A stretch of DNA of 47,610 nucleotides from Streptomyces sp. S3(2020) (GTDB taxonomy: Bacteria > Actinomycetota > Actinomycetes > Streptomycetales > Streptomycetaceae), in assembly GCF_013044505.1 (NCBI RefSeq), contig NZ_JABERD010000063.1:1-47610 (forward strand), written 5' to 3'. Of the stretch, positions 16,323 to 24,783 are shown piece by piece. Each line of letters opens with the position of its first letter. The first letter of the stretch is position 1. The notes below the pieces were generated by a model. It had not been told where the DNA came from. It ran no database searches and was given only the letters and a program-made list of their open reading frames with translations. The position numbers and the translations under genes are program-made.

Positions 16323-16772
16323 CTACACCGCCATGAGCGGAGCGTCCTTCTTCCACTTGAGGATCTTGTCGAAGCTGACCACCGCACCGCCCCGGCCCGG
16401 CTTGTTGCCGATGTGGACGTGGTCGGCGAGCTCCTGGATCAGACACAGCCCACGGCCGTGCTCGGCCTCGCTGGGGGCACGCCGGACCGCCGGAGTGGGG
16501 CGGAGGAAGCCCGGGCCCGAGTCGGCGACCTCGATACGGCACTTCTCGCCGTCCAGATAGGCGGTGACCCGGTACGCCTCCGAGGTGCCGCCCTGCCCGG
16601 TGTCCCCACCGTGCTCGACGGCGTTCGCGCAGGCCTCACTGAGGGCCACGGAGAGGTCGTAGGAGACATCGGGGTCGACGCCCGCGGTCTCCATCGTGCC
16701 GAGCAGCAGGCGTCGCGCGAGCGGAACGCTCGCGGCTTCGCGGCGCAGATGGAGTGACCACCAGATGCTCAT
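16323..16772 (-). CDS. ATP-binding anti-sigma-type protein (HATPase)
   Basis: A 149-residue GHKL ATPase of the RsbW/SpoIIAB type. The N-box is ALSEACANAVEHGG, the G1 box is IEVADSGPGFLRP, and the G2 box is EHGRGLCLIQELADHVHIG. This is the classic length for a free anti-sigma or serine-kinase protein. GGAGG lies about 7 bases before the ATG. It is divergent from the copper operon and 55 bp from the acetyltransferase start. The partner sigma factor is not in the window. Confidence 0.87.
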   Translation of the reverse strand: MSIWWSLHLRREAASVPLARRLLLGTMETAGVDPDVSYDLSVALSEACANAVEHGGDTGQGGTSEAYRVTAYLDGEKCRIEVADSGPGFLRPTPAVRRAPSEAEHGRGLCLIQELADHVHIGNKPGRGGAVVSFDKILKWKKDAPLMAV

Positions 16773-16887
16773 GCTCCAGCCTCCCGGCCGCGGCTCGACA
16801 TACCGTTACCTATTGCCGCCAGTGGCCGGGTGTAAGCACACAGTTGACGTGACGCCGCCCATATGGGGGATGCGTACCGGGCGGTGC

Positions 16888-16905
16888 GTGGGGTATGTGG
16901 GGTAT
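16888..16905. promoter_or_regulatory. tandem GTGGGGTAT repeat upstream of the copper operon
   Basis: Two perfect adjacent copies of GTGGGGTAT lie about 110 bp upstream of the first gene of the copper operon and in front of the divergent ATPase gene. G-tract-plus-TAT half-sites resemble those recognised by the copper repressor CsoR, but here they are direct rather than inverted, so the assignment is tentative. Confidence 0.35.
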
Positions 16906-17013
16906 GCGGGGACGCTTCGTATCAGAGAGTGATCTTACGGTCGTACCACCCGTACGTCATCTTGTGGACCTGCCGTATGGCCGTCGTAAGGCCAGTGCGA
17001 TGATGAGCCCGCC

Positions 17014-17826
17014 ATGTCTGCCCCCCACCAGCGCACCGGAGCCGTTCTCCGGCTCCTGCGGGCCGCGGTGTTCGCCGCGGTCTGTGTCGTGCTGGCCGCG
17101 GCCGGGCACACCATGGCCGCCTGCGCGACCGTTCCGCTGTGGACGCTGGGCGCGGGATTCCTCGGGGTCCTCGCGGTCGCGGCACCGCTCGCCGGGCGGG
17201 TGCGTTCGCTGGCCGGGATCGCGGCGCTGCTGGCGGTCGGACAGACCGTGCTGCACACGCTGTTCGGGCTGGGACAGCACGGCACCGCGGCCCAGTCGAC
17301 GTCCTCGATGCCATCGATGTCCTCGATGTCCTCGGACGCCTCTCTGGTGGAGCAGGCCGCGCGACTGGTCTGCGGGACCACCGCGGCGGCGATCAGCCCC
17401 ACCCAGGCGGTCCGGATCCTCACCGAGGCCCGCCTCTACCAGGACACGCACGCGCACGGCTCGATGGACACCATGTCCACCGCCGGCACCGCCACCTCGC
17501 TGACGCCCTCCGTGCCGATGCTGCTCGGCCACGTCCTCGCGGCCCTCGCCGCCGGCTGGCTGCTGCGCCACGGCGACCTGGCCCTGCTGCGGCTGACCGA
17601 ACTCTCGGCGCACGGCGTCGCCGAGGGGGCGCTCGTACGGTCCCTGCGCGGGGCGCTCGCTCTGGTGCGCGCCCTGCGAGCCGGGCTGCCGGGTGCGCCG
17701 GAGGCCGGTCCGCGGCTGCCGCGCACCGATCTGCTCGCACCCCCCGAGCCTCGTACGACCGCACTCCGGCACGCGGTGATCAGGCGCGGTCCGCCCGCCG
17801 CCGGTGGTCTCGTCCTCGCCGCCTGA
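17014..17826 (+). CDS. Met/His-rich membrane protein, first gene of the copper operon
   Basis: A 270-residue protein with about four transmembrane helices (near 15-35, 44-63, 68-90 and 168-188). The extracytoplasmic loop between helices 3 and 4 is Met- and His-rich (HGTAAQSTSSMPSMSSMSS, then HAHGSMDTMS), which suggests copper binding. The cytoplasmic tail is Arg/Pro-rich. I cannot assign a named family. It leads the ycnI-sco-ecuC-copCD-dtpA operon on the same strand with a 146-bp gap to ycnI, so a role in copper sensing or delivery is inferred from context only. Confidence 0.75.
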   Translation: MSAPHQRTGAVLRLLRAAVFAAVCVVLAAAGHTMAACATVPLWTLGAGFLGVLAVAAPLAGRVRSLAGIAALLAVGQTVLHTLFGLGQHGTAAQSTSSMPSMSSMSSDASLVEQAARLVCGTTAAAISPTQAVRILTEARLYQDTHAHGSMDTMSTAGTATSLTPSVPMLLGHVLAALAAGWLLRHGDLALLRLTELSAHGVAEGALVRSLRGALALVRALRAGLPGAPEAGPRLPRTDLLAPPEPRTTALRHAVIRRGPPAAGGLVLAA

Positions 17827-17972
17827 CACGACGCGAGCACCCCTTCCCGGGTTGGGGGCCGCCGTCGTGCGGCCACACACGCGTGCCCCTGTTTCCGAGT
17901 GATCGGGCACCTTCGCGCGCGCGTGTCCCTCTTCAACTCCGGAATCACACGCGAAGTGGAGTGCTCTCTTTC

Positions 17973-18704
17973 ATGAAGGTTTCTCGTCTGGCCGCAGTCG
18001 GCGCCATCGCCGCCTCCGCCGTCGTCGTCCTGTCCTCCCCCGCGTTCGCGCATGTCAGCGTGCAGCCCGAGGGCACCGCCGCCAAGGGCGGTTACGCGGT
18101 CGTCGACTTCAGGGTCCCCAACGAGCGCGACAAGGCCTCGACCACCAAGCTCGAGGTCAGCTTCCCGACCGACCACCCGCTCGCCTCGGCGATGCCGGAG
18201 CCGATCGCCGGCTGGACCTCCAAGGTCACCAAGACCAAGCTGGACAAGCCGCTCGAACTGCACGGCCAGAAGATCTCCGAGGCCGTCTCCAAGGTCACCT
18301 GGACCGCCACCGGCAAGGGTGTCGAGGCCGGCTACTTCCAGAAGTTCCCGATCGCCATCGGCGCCCTGCCCGAGGACGCCGACGAACTGGTCTTCAAGGC
18401 GGTCCAGACGTACTCCAACGACGAGGTCGTCCGCTGGATCGAGATCCAGGAGGACGGCAAGGAGGAGCCCGAGAACCCGGCTCCCGTACTGACGCTGTCC
18501 GAGGCCTCCGAGGACGGCCACCACGGCGCCTCGGCGGCCGAGGAGGCATCCGACGAGACCGAGAACGCCGCCGCCGCGACCGTGGCCCCCGCCGACAGCA
18601 GTGACACCACCGCGCGCGTGCTCGGCGTGGTCGGCATCGCCGTCGGCGTGGTCGGGGTCGGCTACGGCGTGCTCGCCGGCCGTCGGCGCACCACCGACGC
18701 CTGA
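17973..18704 (+). CDS. YcnI family copper-binding protein (DUF1775)
   Basis: A 243-residue exported protein with a signal peptide cleaved at AFA-HVSVQP, which would leave an N-terminal His. The mature N-terminal His is the copper ligand in YcnI-type proteins, together with a conserved acidic residue and Trp (known for the family). The DUF1775 beta-sandwich spans about 30-175. It is followed by an acidic Ala/Glu-rich linker and a C-terminal helix (about 210-236) ending in RRR, a membrane anchor on the outer face. It lies directly upstream of sco. GTGGAG about 10 bases before ATG 17973 serves as ribosome site. Confidence 0.88.
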   Translation: MKVSRLAAVGAIAASAVVVLSSPAFAHVSVQPEGTAAKGGYAVVDFRVPNERDKASTTKLEVSFPTDHPLASAMPEPIAGWTSKVTKTKLDKPLELHGQKISEAVSKVTWTATGKGVEAGYFQKFPIAIGALPEDADELVFKAVQTYSNDEVVRWIEIQEDGKEEPENPAPVLTLSEASEDGHHGASAAEEASDETENAAAATVAPADSSDTTARVLGVVGIAVGVVGVGYGVLAGRRRTTDA

Positions 18705-18789
18705 GGTCCACCCTTCCGCAGGGTGCGCCGGGGTCGTACGTGCACGACCCCGGTGCACCCCGGGCCCTTCACATCTGGGACATTTTGAT

Positions 18790-19443
18790 ATGCGCAAGAA
18801 GACGTTCGCCGCGGCCGCCCTGCTCGCCGCCGCATCCCTGACGCTGACCGCCTGCGGCAGCGGCGACGACAGCGGCTCGCCCGTCTCGGTGGTCTCCGAG
18901 GAGGCGGGCTCCGACAAGGCCGCCACCGTCCTCGACAAGCCGTTCGAGAAGCCGGACCTCGTCCTCACCGACACCAGCGGCAAGAAGTACGACCTCCGTG
19001 AGCAGACCAAGGGCCGGCCGACGCTGATCTACTTCGGCTACACCCACTGCCCCGACGTCTGCCCGCTGACGATGAACAACATCGCCGTCGCCAAGAAGCA
19101 GCTGACCAAGGCGCAGCAGGACGAGCTGCGGATCGTGTTCGTCACCACCGACCCCGACCGGGACACCCCCAAGGCGCTCGGCAAGTGGCTCAAGGGCATC
19201 GACTCCCAGGTCGTGGGCCTGACCGGCGACTTCGCCACCATCCAGGCCGGCGCCCGCACCCTCGGCATCTCCATCGAGGCGCCGCACAAGGACAAGAACG
19301 GCAAGATCGTCTCGACGCACGGCACGCAGGTCGTCGCGTTCTCGCCGAAGACCGACGGCGGATACGTCCTCTACGGCGAGGACGCCACCGTCGACGACTA
19401 CACCAAGGACCTCCCCAAGCTCATCACGGGAGCGAACCCGTGA
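18790..19443 (+). CDS. sco: Sco copper chaperone (SCO1/SenC) lipoprotein
   Basis: A 217-residue lipoprotein with lipobox LTAC (Cys about 22) and a thioredoxin-fold domain. The copper ligands are Cys-x3-Cys in YTHCPDVCPLT (about 87 and 91) and a distal His in STHGTQVVAF (about 177). Sco delivers copper to the CuA centre of cytochrome oxidase. In S. lividans it is linked to development under copper limitation (recalled). The start ATG 18790 has only a weak GGGA upstream. Its stop overlaps the GTG of the next gene (GTGA), so the two are translationally coupled. Confidence 0.93.
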   Translation: MRKKTFAAAALLAAASLTLTACGSGDDSGSPVSVVSEEAGSDKAATVLDKPFEKPDLVLTDTSGKKYDLREQTKGRPTLIYFGYTHCPDVCPLTMNNIAVAKKQLTKAQQDELRIVFVTTDPDRDTPKALGKWLKGIDSQVVGLTGDFATIQAGARTLGISIEAPHKDKNGKIVSTHGTQVVAFSPKTDGGYVLYGEDATVDDYTKDLPKLITGANP

Positions 19444-19910
19444 GCCGGTTCCCGCTCCTCGCGGCCACGGCGGCCACCGCGGTCGGCACCCTGGTGCTGA
19501 CCGGCTGCTCGGACTCCGGCTCCGGCTCCGACGACGGACAGGCCGAACTGTCCGTCAGCGCCGCCTACATGCCCCAGCCGGTCTCCGACTCCATGGCGGC
19601 GGGCTTCCTCACGGTCACCAACCAGGGCGGCGCGAAGGACGACCTGACCTCGGTCACCAGCGATGTCGGCCAGGTCACCGTGCACGAGACCGTCGACTCC
19701 GCCATGGCGGAGGTCAAGAGCCTCGACGTGCCCGCACACGGTCAACTCGTGTTCAAAAGCGGCGGAAACCATCTGATGTTCGAGAACCTGAAGCGCAAGC
19801 CGAAGCAGGGCGAGACGGTCTCCGTGGAACTGCACTTCGCGAAGTCCGACCCGGTCACCGTCGAGATGCCGGTGAAGTCCGCGACGTACAGCCCCAAGAC
19901 CGGGCACTGA
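19440..19910 (+). CDS. ecuC: extracytoplasmic PCu(A)C-type copper chaperone lipoprotein
   Basis: A 156-residue lipoprotein with lipobox LTGC at about 22-25 and a cupredoxin-like PCuAC domain. The Cu(I) site is visible as His in VTVHETVDSAM, the following Met, and His-x-Met in NHLMFENL. It hands copper to Sco or other acceptors outside the membrane. GTG 19440 overlaps the sco stop. The gene order sco then chaperone then CopCD then DtpA matches what I remember for S. lividans. Confidence 0.92.
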   Translation: MSRFPLLAATAATAVGTLVLTGCSDSGSGSDDGQAELSVSAAYMPQPVSDSMAAGFLTVTNQGGAKDDLTSVTSDVGQVTVHETVDSAMAEVKSLDVPAHGQLVFKSGGNHLMFENLKRKPKQGETVSVELHFAKSDPVTVEMPVKSATYSPKTGH

Positions 19911-19923
19911 GGGAGGGACCACC

Positions 19924-21840
19924 TTGACGCAGACCATCGCCCCCCGCGTCCGGATCCTGGTACTGCTGCTTCTCGCGGCCACCGGACTGCTTCTCGCCGG
20001 TGCCGGACCGGCCTCCGCGCACGCCGCGCTGACCGGCAGCGACCCCCAGCAGGGGGTGGTGGTCGACAAGGCCCCGACCCAGGTCTCGCTCACCTTCTCC
20101 GAGAAGGTCGCGATGTCCGACGACTCCCTGCGGGTCCTCGACCCCAAGGGCAAGCGCGTCGACACCGGCAAACCGTCCGAGGTCAGCGGCACGACGTACG
20201 CCGTCCCCCTGCACAGCGGACTGCCCGACGGCACCTACACCGTCACCTACCAGGTCGTCTCCGAGGACAGCCATCCCGTCGCCGGGGCCTACACCTTCTC
20301 CGTCGGCGCCCCCTCGAAGACCACCGTCTCGGCCTCCGGCCCGACCGCCGGCGGCGGAGTCGTCGGCTGGCTCTACGGCTTCGGTCGCTACGTCTCCTAC
20401 GCCGGGTTCATCGTCATGGTCGGCGGCGCCGCCTTCGTCCTGGCCTGCTGGCAGCGCGGCTCCGGCGTACGGGCCCTGCAACGGCTCGTCGTCTCCGGGT
20501 GGCTCGCGCTCACCTCGGCCACGCTCCTGCTGCTGCTCCTGCGCGGCTCGTACACCAGCTCCGGCAAGCTCGGCGACATCTTCGACCTGAACCTGCTCGG
20601 ACAGGTCCTGCAGACCAAGACCGGCGCCTCGATGGTCTCCCGGCTGCTGCTGCTCGCCGCGGCGGCACTGTTCATCGCCGTGCTCTTCGGGGCATACGAC
20701 AAACGCGAGGACCAGGAGAAGCGGGACCTCACCTTCGGGCTCTCCATCGGCGGCACGGTCGTCGCCGCCGGGCTCGCGGCGAGCTGGGCGATGGCCGAGC
20801 ACGCCTCGACCGGGCTCCAGACCGGTATCGCGATGCCCGTCGACGTGGTGCACCTGCTGGCGGTCGCGGCCTGGCTGGGCGGGCTGACCGCGCTCCTGGT
20901 GACGCTGTACCGGGCGGACACCCCGATCGAGCGCTCCGCCGTACGCCGCTTCTCCCGCCTCGCCTTCGGCAGCGTCCTCACCCTCGTCGCCACCGGCACC
21001 TACCAGTCGTGGCGTCAGCTCGGTTCCTGGTCGGCCTTCACCGACACGACGTACGGCCGGCTGCTGCTCGTCAAGATCGGGCTCGTGACGCTGCTGGTGG
21101 GCATCGCGTGGATCTCCCGACGGTGGACCGCGCGGCTGGGCGAGGGAGTCGCGGCGGAGGTCCACCCGACGGAGGCCGACACCACGGAGGCCGACGCGGC
21201 AGAGCTGGAGAAGGAGCCCGTCCGTGCCAGTGCCGCGGCCTCCGGCGGCGAGGGCGACTCCAAGCGGGCCGCCCAGCTCGCCCGGCAGCAGGCCGCCGTC
21301 GACACGGCGCGGCAGCGGCGGCAGCGGGACGCCGACCCGGACCGGTTCGGGCTGCGCCGCTCGGTGCTCGCCGAGGCGGGCGTCGCCGTCGTCCTCCTCG
21401 CCGTCACCACCGTGCTGACCCAGACCGAGCCCGGCCGCACCGAGGAGGAGGCCAAGGCGGCCACATCGTCGTCCTCTTCCTCCGCCACCTCGTCCTCGGG
21501 CGCGCTGACGCTCGACATGGCCTTCGACACGGGCGGCGAGGACGGCAAGGGCCTTGTGCGGATCGACCTCGACCCCGCGCGCGTGGGCGCCAACGAAATG
21601 CACGTCTATGTGGAGCGACCCAATGGGCGCGGCTTCGACGTACCCGAGGTGAAGGTCTCCTTCACCCTGGAGTCCCAGGACATCGGGCCGCTGCCCGTCG
21701 TCCCCGACCACATCACCACCGGCCACTGGTCGGCGAACGGCATCCAGCTCCCCGTGGCGGGCGACTGGAAGATCGCGGTGACCGTGCGGACCTCCGACAT
21801 CGACCAGACCACCGTCTCGAAGAACGCGCAGATCGGCTGA
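19924..21840 (+). CDS. CopC-CopD fusion copper protein
   Basis: A 638-residue protein. A signal peptide ends at ASA-HAALTG, leaving His1, and a CopC beta-barrel domain follows (about 36-130) with the second copper region EDSHPVAGAYTFSVG. A CopD domain of about eight helices spans roughly 145-400. A further helix near 480 and an exported YtkA-like beta domain (about 515-638) complete it. CopC binds Cu(II) at its N-terminal His and CopD is the membrane importer. TTG 19924 is the start, with GGGAGGG 7-13 bases upstream. An Ala/Glu/Arg-rich cytoplasmic loop of about 80 residues separates the last two membrane sections. Confidence 0.9.
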   Translation: MTQTIAPRVRILVLLLLAATGLLLAGAGPASAHAALTGSDPQQGVVVDKAPTQVSLTFSEKVAMSDDSLRVLDPKGKRVDTGKPSEVSGTTYAVPLHSGLPDGTYTVTYQVVSEDSHPVAGAYTFSVGAPSKTTVSASGPTAGGGVVGWLYGFGRYVSYAGFIVMVGGAAFVLACWQRGSGVRALQRLVVSGWLALTSATLLLLLLRGSYTSSGKLGDIFDLNLLGQVLQTKTGASMVSRLLLLAAAALFIAVLFGAYDKREDQEKRDLTFGLSIGGTVVAAGLAASWAMAEHASTGLQTGIAMPVDVVHLLAVAAWLGGLTALLVTLYRADTPIERSAVRRFSRLAFGSVLTLVATGTYQSWRQLGSWSAFTDTTYGRLLLVKIGLVTLLVGIAWISRRWTARLGEGVAAEVHPTEADTTEADAAELEKEPVRASAAASGGEGDSKRAAQLARQQAAVDTARQRRQRDADPDRFGLRRSVLAEAGVAVVLLAVTTVLTQTEPGRTEEEAKAATSSSSSSATSSSGALTLDMAFDTGGEDGKGLVRIDLDPARVGANEMHVYVERPNGRGFDVPEVKVSFTLESQDIGPLPVVPDHITTGHWSANGIQLPVAGDWKIAVTVRTSDIDQTTVSKNAQIG

Positions 21841-21847
21841 ACCACCC

Positions 21848-23146
21848 ATGGCTGACCAGTCCATTCCGGAGGCCCGTACTCCCGAGAAGGCACTTAATGA
21901 CGGCGTTTCGGAGAACGCCGTCATCAAAGAGGGCGTTTCGCGGCGCCGACTGCTCGGGACCGCCGGTGCCACCGGGCTCGTCCTCGGCGCGGCCGGCGGG
22001 GCCGTCGGATATGCCGCCCGGCCTTCCGAGGTCACGCCGCTCACCTCGGTCGGCGCCGGCGAGGCGATGTTTCACGGGAAACATCAGCCCGGCATCCTCC
22101 AGGGCCTCCAGGCCCGCGGCCACCTCGTCGCCTTCGACCTGACGGCGGGGGCAGGCCGCAAGGGCGCGGCCGCGTTGCTGCGCCGCTGGTCGGAGACGGC
22201 CCGGCGACTGATGGCGGGCGAGGCGACGGCCTCGGACGACACGGATGTCGCCCGGGACGCCGGTCCGTCGGCGCTCACCATCACCTTCGGGTTCGGGCAC
22301 GGCTTCTTCGCCAGGACCGGCCTGGAGAAGCAGCGCCCGGTCGCCCTGGACCCGCTGCCCGACTTCTCCTCCGACCAGCTCGACAAGACCCGCAGCAACG
22401 GCGACCTGTGGGTGCAGATCGGCGCCGACGACGCGCTGGTCGCCTTCCACGCCCTGCGCGCGATCCAGAAGGACGCGGGGAGCGCGGCCCGCGTCCGGTG
22501 GCAGATGAACGGGTTCAACCGGTCGCCGGGCGCCACCGCCCACCCCATGACGGCCCGCAACCTCATGGGCCAGATGGACGGCACGCGCAATCCGAAGCCG
22601 AGCGAGTCCGACTTCGACCAGCGGATCTTCGTGCCGGCGTCCGGTTCGAAGGACCCGTCGTGGATGGCGAACGGCTCCTACGCCGTCGTACGCCGTATCC
22701 GGATGCTCCTCGACGACTGGGAGAACCTCTCGATCGCCGAGCAGGAGAACGTCGTCGGGCGCCGCAAGGCGAACGGGGCGGCGCTGTCCGGGGGCTCCGA
22801 GACGACCGAGATGGACCTGGAGAAGACGGACGCCAACGGCGACCTGGTCGTCCCGATCAACGCCCACGCGCGCATCACCCGGCCCGACCAGAACGGCGGG
22901 GCGGCGATGCTGCGGCGCCCGTTCTCGTACCACGACGGCATCGACACGGACGGGGTACCGGACGCGGGGCTGCTCTTCGTGTGCTGGCAGGCCGACCCGC
23001 TGCGCGGCTTCGTCACCGTGCAGCGCAAGCTCGACCGCGGTGACGCCCTGTCGAAGTACATCCGGCACGAGTCAAGCGGGCTGTTCGCGGTGCCGGGCGG
23101 GGCGGCGGAGGGCGAGTACGTGGGGCAGCGGCTGCTGGAGGGGTGA
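21848..23146 (+). CDS. dtpA: DyP-type heme peroxidase, Tat-exported
   Basis: A 432-residue dye-decolourising peroxidase of the EfeB/A type. The Tat signal has VSRRRLLGTAGATG (Arg 32-34). The DyP GxxDG motif occurs as GQMDGTRNP with the catalytic Asp near 243, the proximal heme ligand His is in INAHARITR (near 340), and the distal Arg is in MLRRPFSY (near 355). In S. lividans DtpA works with Sco and the copper oxidase GlxA in extracellular glycan formation (recalled). It starts 7 bases after the CopCD stop with no own ribosome site, suggesting coupling. A parS-like sequence lies inside it and a pentanucleotide array right after it. Confidence 0.95.
   Translation: MADQSIPEARTPEKALNDGVSENAVIKEGVSRRRLLGTAGATGLVLGAAGGAVGYAARPSEVTPLTSVGAGEAMFHGKHQPGILQGLQARGHLVAFDLTAGAGRKGAAALLRRWSETARRLMAGEATASDDTDVARDAGPSALTITFGFGHGFFARTGLEKQRPVALDPLPDFSSDQLDKTRSNGDLWVQIGADDALVAFHALRAIQKDAGSAARVRWQMNGFNRSPGATAHPMTARNLMGQMDGTRNPKPSESDFDQRIFVPASGSKDPSWMANGSYAVVRRIRMLLDDWENLSIAEQENVVGRRKANGAALSGGSETTEMDLEKTDANGDLVVPINAHARITRPDQNGGAAMLRRPFSYHDGIDTDGVPDAGLLFVCWQADPLRGFVTVQRKLDRGDALSKYIRHESSGLFAVPGGAAEGEYVGQRLLEG
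22069..22082. promoter_or_regulatory. parS-like site, one mismatch
   Basis: GTTTCACGGGAAAC differs from the perfect parS by one base (G for T at position 9). It sits in the dtpA coding region. Streptomyces chromosomes carry about two dozen parS sites around oriC, some with single mismatches and some inside genes. Confidence 0.6.
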
Positions 23147-23156
23147 GGCGGGTGGG

Positions 23157-23196
23157 GCTCAGCTCAGCTCAGCTCAGCTCAGCTCAGCTCAGCTCA
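23157..23196. repeat. pentanucleotide microsatellite (GCTCA)8
   Basis: Eight perfect tandem copies of GCTCA begin 10 bases after the dtpA stop, in the spacer before pheA. The unit contains the self-complementary AGCT, so the array can also fold on itself. Confidence 0.95.
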
Positions 23197-23286
23197 CGCG
23201 AACGCCGGCGGCGGCCCGCGGTCACGCCGGTTCACTCAGCGGAGGGGCTGTCGTGAGACGAGTGCACCGGGTTCCGCAAGGCCCAT

Positions 23287-23292
23287 TAGGGT
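23287..23292 (+). promoter_or_regulatory. -10 box TAGGGT for a leaderless pheA transcript
   Basis: TAGGGT lies 6 bases before ATG 23299. There is no convincing Shine-Dalgarno sequence, so the pheA mRNA probably starts at or next to the ATG. Confidence 0.55.
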
Positions 23293-23298
23293 GAGCTC

Positions 23299-24231
23299 AT
23301 GCCAGCGAGCTATGCGTATCTCGGTCCCGAAGGCACCTTCACCGAAGTCGCCCTGCGCACGCTTCCGGAGACGGCCACACGGGAGCTAGTCCCGTACGTG
23401 TCCGTGCAGTCCGCGCTGGACGCGGTGCGCGCGGGCGAGGCCGAGGCCGCGTTCGTGCCGATCGAGAACTCTGTCGAGGGCGGCATCACCACCACCCTCG
23501 ACGAGCTGGTCGCGGGCGCCCCGCTGATGATCTACCGCGAGGTGCTGCTGTCGATCACCTTCGCACTGCTGGTCAGGCCCGGCACCACACTGTCGGAGAT
23601 CAAGACGGTCTCCGCACACCCGGCCGCCCAGCCGCAGGTCCGCAACTGGCTGAAGAAGAACCTCCCGGACGCCCACTGGGAGTCCGCCGCCTCCAACGCG
23701 GACGCCGCGCGCCTGGTCCAGGAGGGCCAGTACGACGCCGCCTTCGCGGGCGAGTTCGCGGCCGCCCGGTACGGCCTGGAGGCGCTGGAGACCGGCATCC
23801 ACGACGCCGAGAACGCCCAGACCCGGTTCGTGCTGGTCGGCCGACCCGCCCGGCCCGCCGCGCCGACCGGTGCCGACAAGACGTCCGTGGTGCTGTGGCA
23901 GCGCGACGACCACCCCGGCGGTCTGCGCGACCTGCTGGGCGAGTTCGCCACCCGTGGCATCAACCTGACGGTGCTCCAGTCCCGGCCCACCGGCGCCGGC
24001 ATCGGCAACTACTGCTTCTGCATCGACGCCGAGGGACACATCTCCGACCGCCGGGTCTCCGAGGCACTGATGGGGCTCAAGCGGATCTGCCTCGATGTGC
24101 GCTACCTCGGCTCGTACCCGCGTGCGGACGTGACCACCGCCGACCTACAGGCACCGCTGCGCGGGACGTCGGACGAGGAGTTCGTCGCGGCGGCGGACTG
24201 GGTGGCGCGCTGCCAGGACGGGCGTTTCTAG
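23299..24231 (+). CDS. pheA: prephenate dehydratase
   Basis: A 310-residue monofunctional prephenate dehydratase, turning prephenate into phenylpyruvate in phenylalanine synthesis. The two-lobe catalytic region (1-185) has YLGPEGTFTEVA, FVPIENSVEGG and the catalytic NAQTRFVLVG (TRF). The C-terminal ACT domain (about 195-275) holds the allosteric site with GINLTVLQSRPTG, the ESRP equivalent, so feedback control by phenylalanine is expected. There is no chorismate mutase domain. The transcript is probably leaderless. It is followed by the DnaA-box-rich spacer before serS. Confidence 0.96.
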   Translation: MPASYAYLGPEGTFTEVALRTLPETATRELVPYVSVQSALDAVRAGEAEAAFVPIENSVEGGITTTLDELVAGAPLMIYREVLLSITFALLVRPGTTLSEIKTVSAHPAAQPQVRNWLKKNLPDAHWESAASNADAARLVQEGQYDAAFAGEFAAARYGLEALETGIHDAENAQTRFVLVGRPARPAAPTGADKTSVVLWQRDDHPGGLRDLLGEFATRGINLTVLQSRPTGAGIGNYCFCIDAEGHISDRRVSEALMGLKRICLDVRYLGSYPRADVTTADLQAPLRGTSDEEFVAAADWVARCQDGRF

Positions 24232-24287
24232 CAAGCGTCCAGCAGGAGTACGCAGGGTTTCCGGCCGTTCCTACCTGCATATTTTCG

Positions 24288-24599
24288 TTATCCACAGATG
24301 TTATCCACAGGGCACCGTCTCGACCTGGGGACAAGTCGACACGGAAGCACTACCCAGTCGACAAATCGCCCTACAGCTCTCAACTTCGTCCACAGCTCCA
24401 CAGGTCACCCTTCGTCCACCCGTTTCCATCGATCAATCCTTTGGAGCGACCCATTTCCACCCGAAAGTGGGCGTGAACAGGGTTTGGATCAGGAATTCTC
24501 GGCCCGCCCGACCTGATTCGGAATGATCACTTCCGTAGTCCACAGATCTTTCGCACACCCTGTGGATAACTTTCCGGGGGTGTGGATTCCTGTGGACAG
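24288..24599. promoter_or_regulatory. cluster of DnaA boxes in the pheA-serS spacer
   Basis: In the 550-bp spacer, TTATCCACA occurs exactly at 24288-24296 and 24301-24309, and inverted at 24561-24569. One-mismatch matches to TTGTCCACA lie at 24386-24394 and 24536-24544, and inverted at 24326-24334 and 24591-24599. Weaker ones lie at 24411-24419 and 24581-24589. The spacer is the most AT-rich long stretch of the window and has no credible gene. It resembles the DnaA-titrating box clusters outside oriC reported in S. coelicolor. Confidence 0.8.
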
Positions 24600-24688
24600 A
24601 GCGGCCTTCAAGTCCCGTTCCCCACAAGGGAATCGAGTCAACCGACTGCCTCCCGCTTGCCCCGTTCCAGGGAGTGAGACGCCTTTTA

Positions 24689-24776
24689 TTGACACGGTAC
24701 GCAATTCCCCCATAACGGTACGTAAGGCGTAGTTCGGAATAGCGAGTCGTGGGCTCTCACCAGGCACCGGTAGCCT
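24689..24776 (+). promoter_or_regulatory. candidate serS promoters
   Basis: Two candidates are visible. A perfect -35 TTGACA (24689-24694) is followed after 18 bases by TAACGG (24713-24718). Separately, TAGCCT (24771-24776) ends 7 bases before GTG 24784, which would give a leaderless serS mRNA. No ribosome site precedes the GTG, which favours the second promoter for translation of serS. Confidence 0.5.
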
Positions 24777-24783
24777 TGGCCGC

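Noticed and set aside
23157..23196. Possible CRISPR-like repeat array.
   Set aside because: The unit is 5 bp with no spacers and there are no cas genes; it is a simple microsatellite.
24288..24599. The DnaA-box spacer as the replication origin itself.
   Set aside because: No dnaA or dnaN genes flank it, and it has far fewer boxes than the Streptomyces oriC; a titration cluster is more likely.
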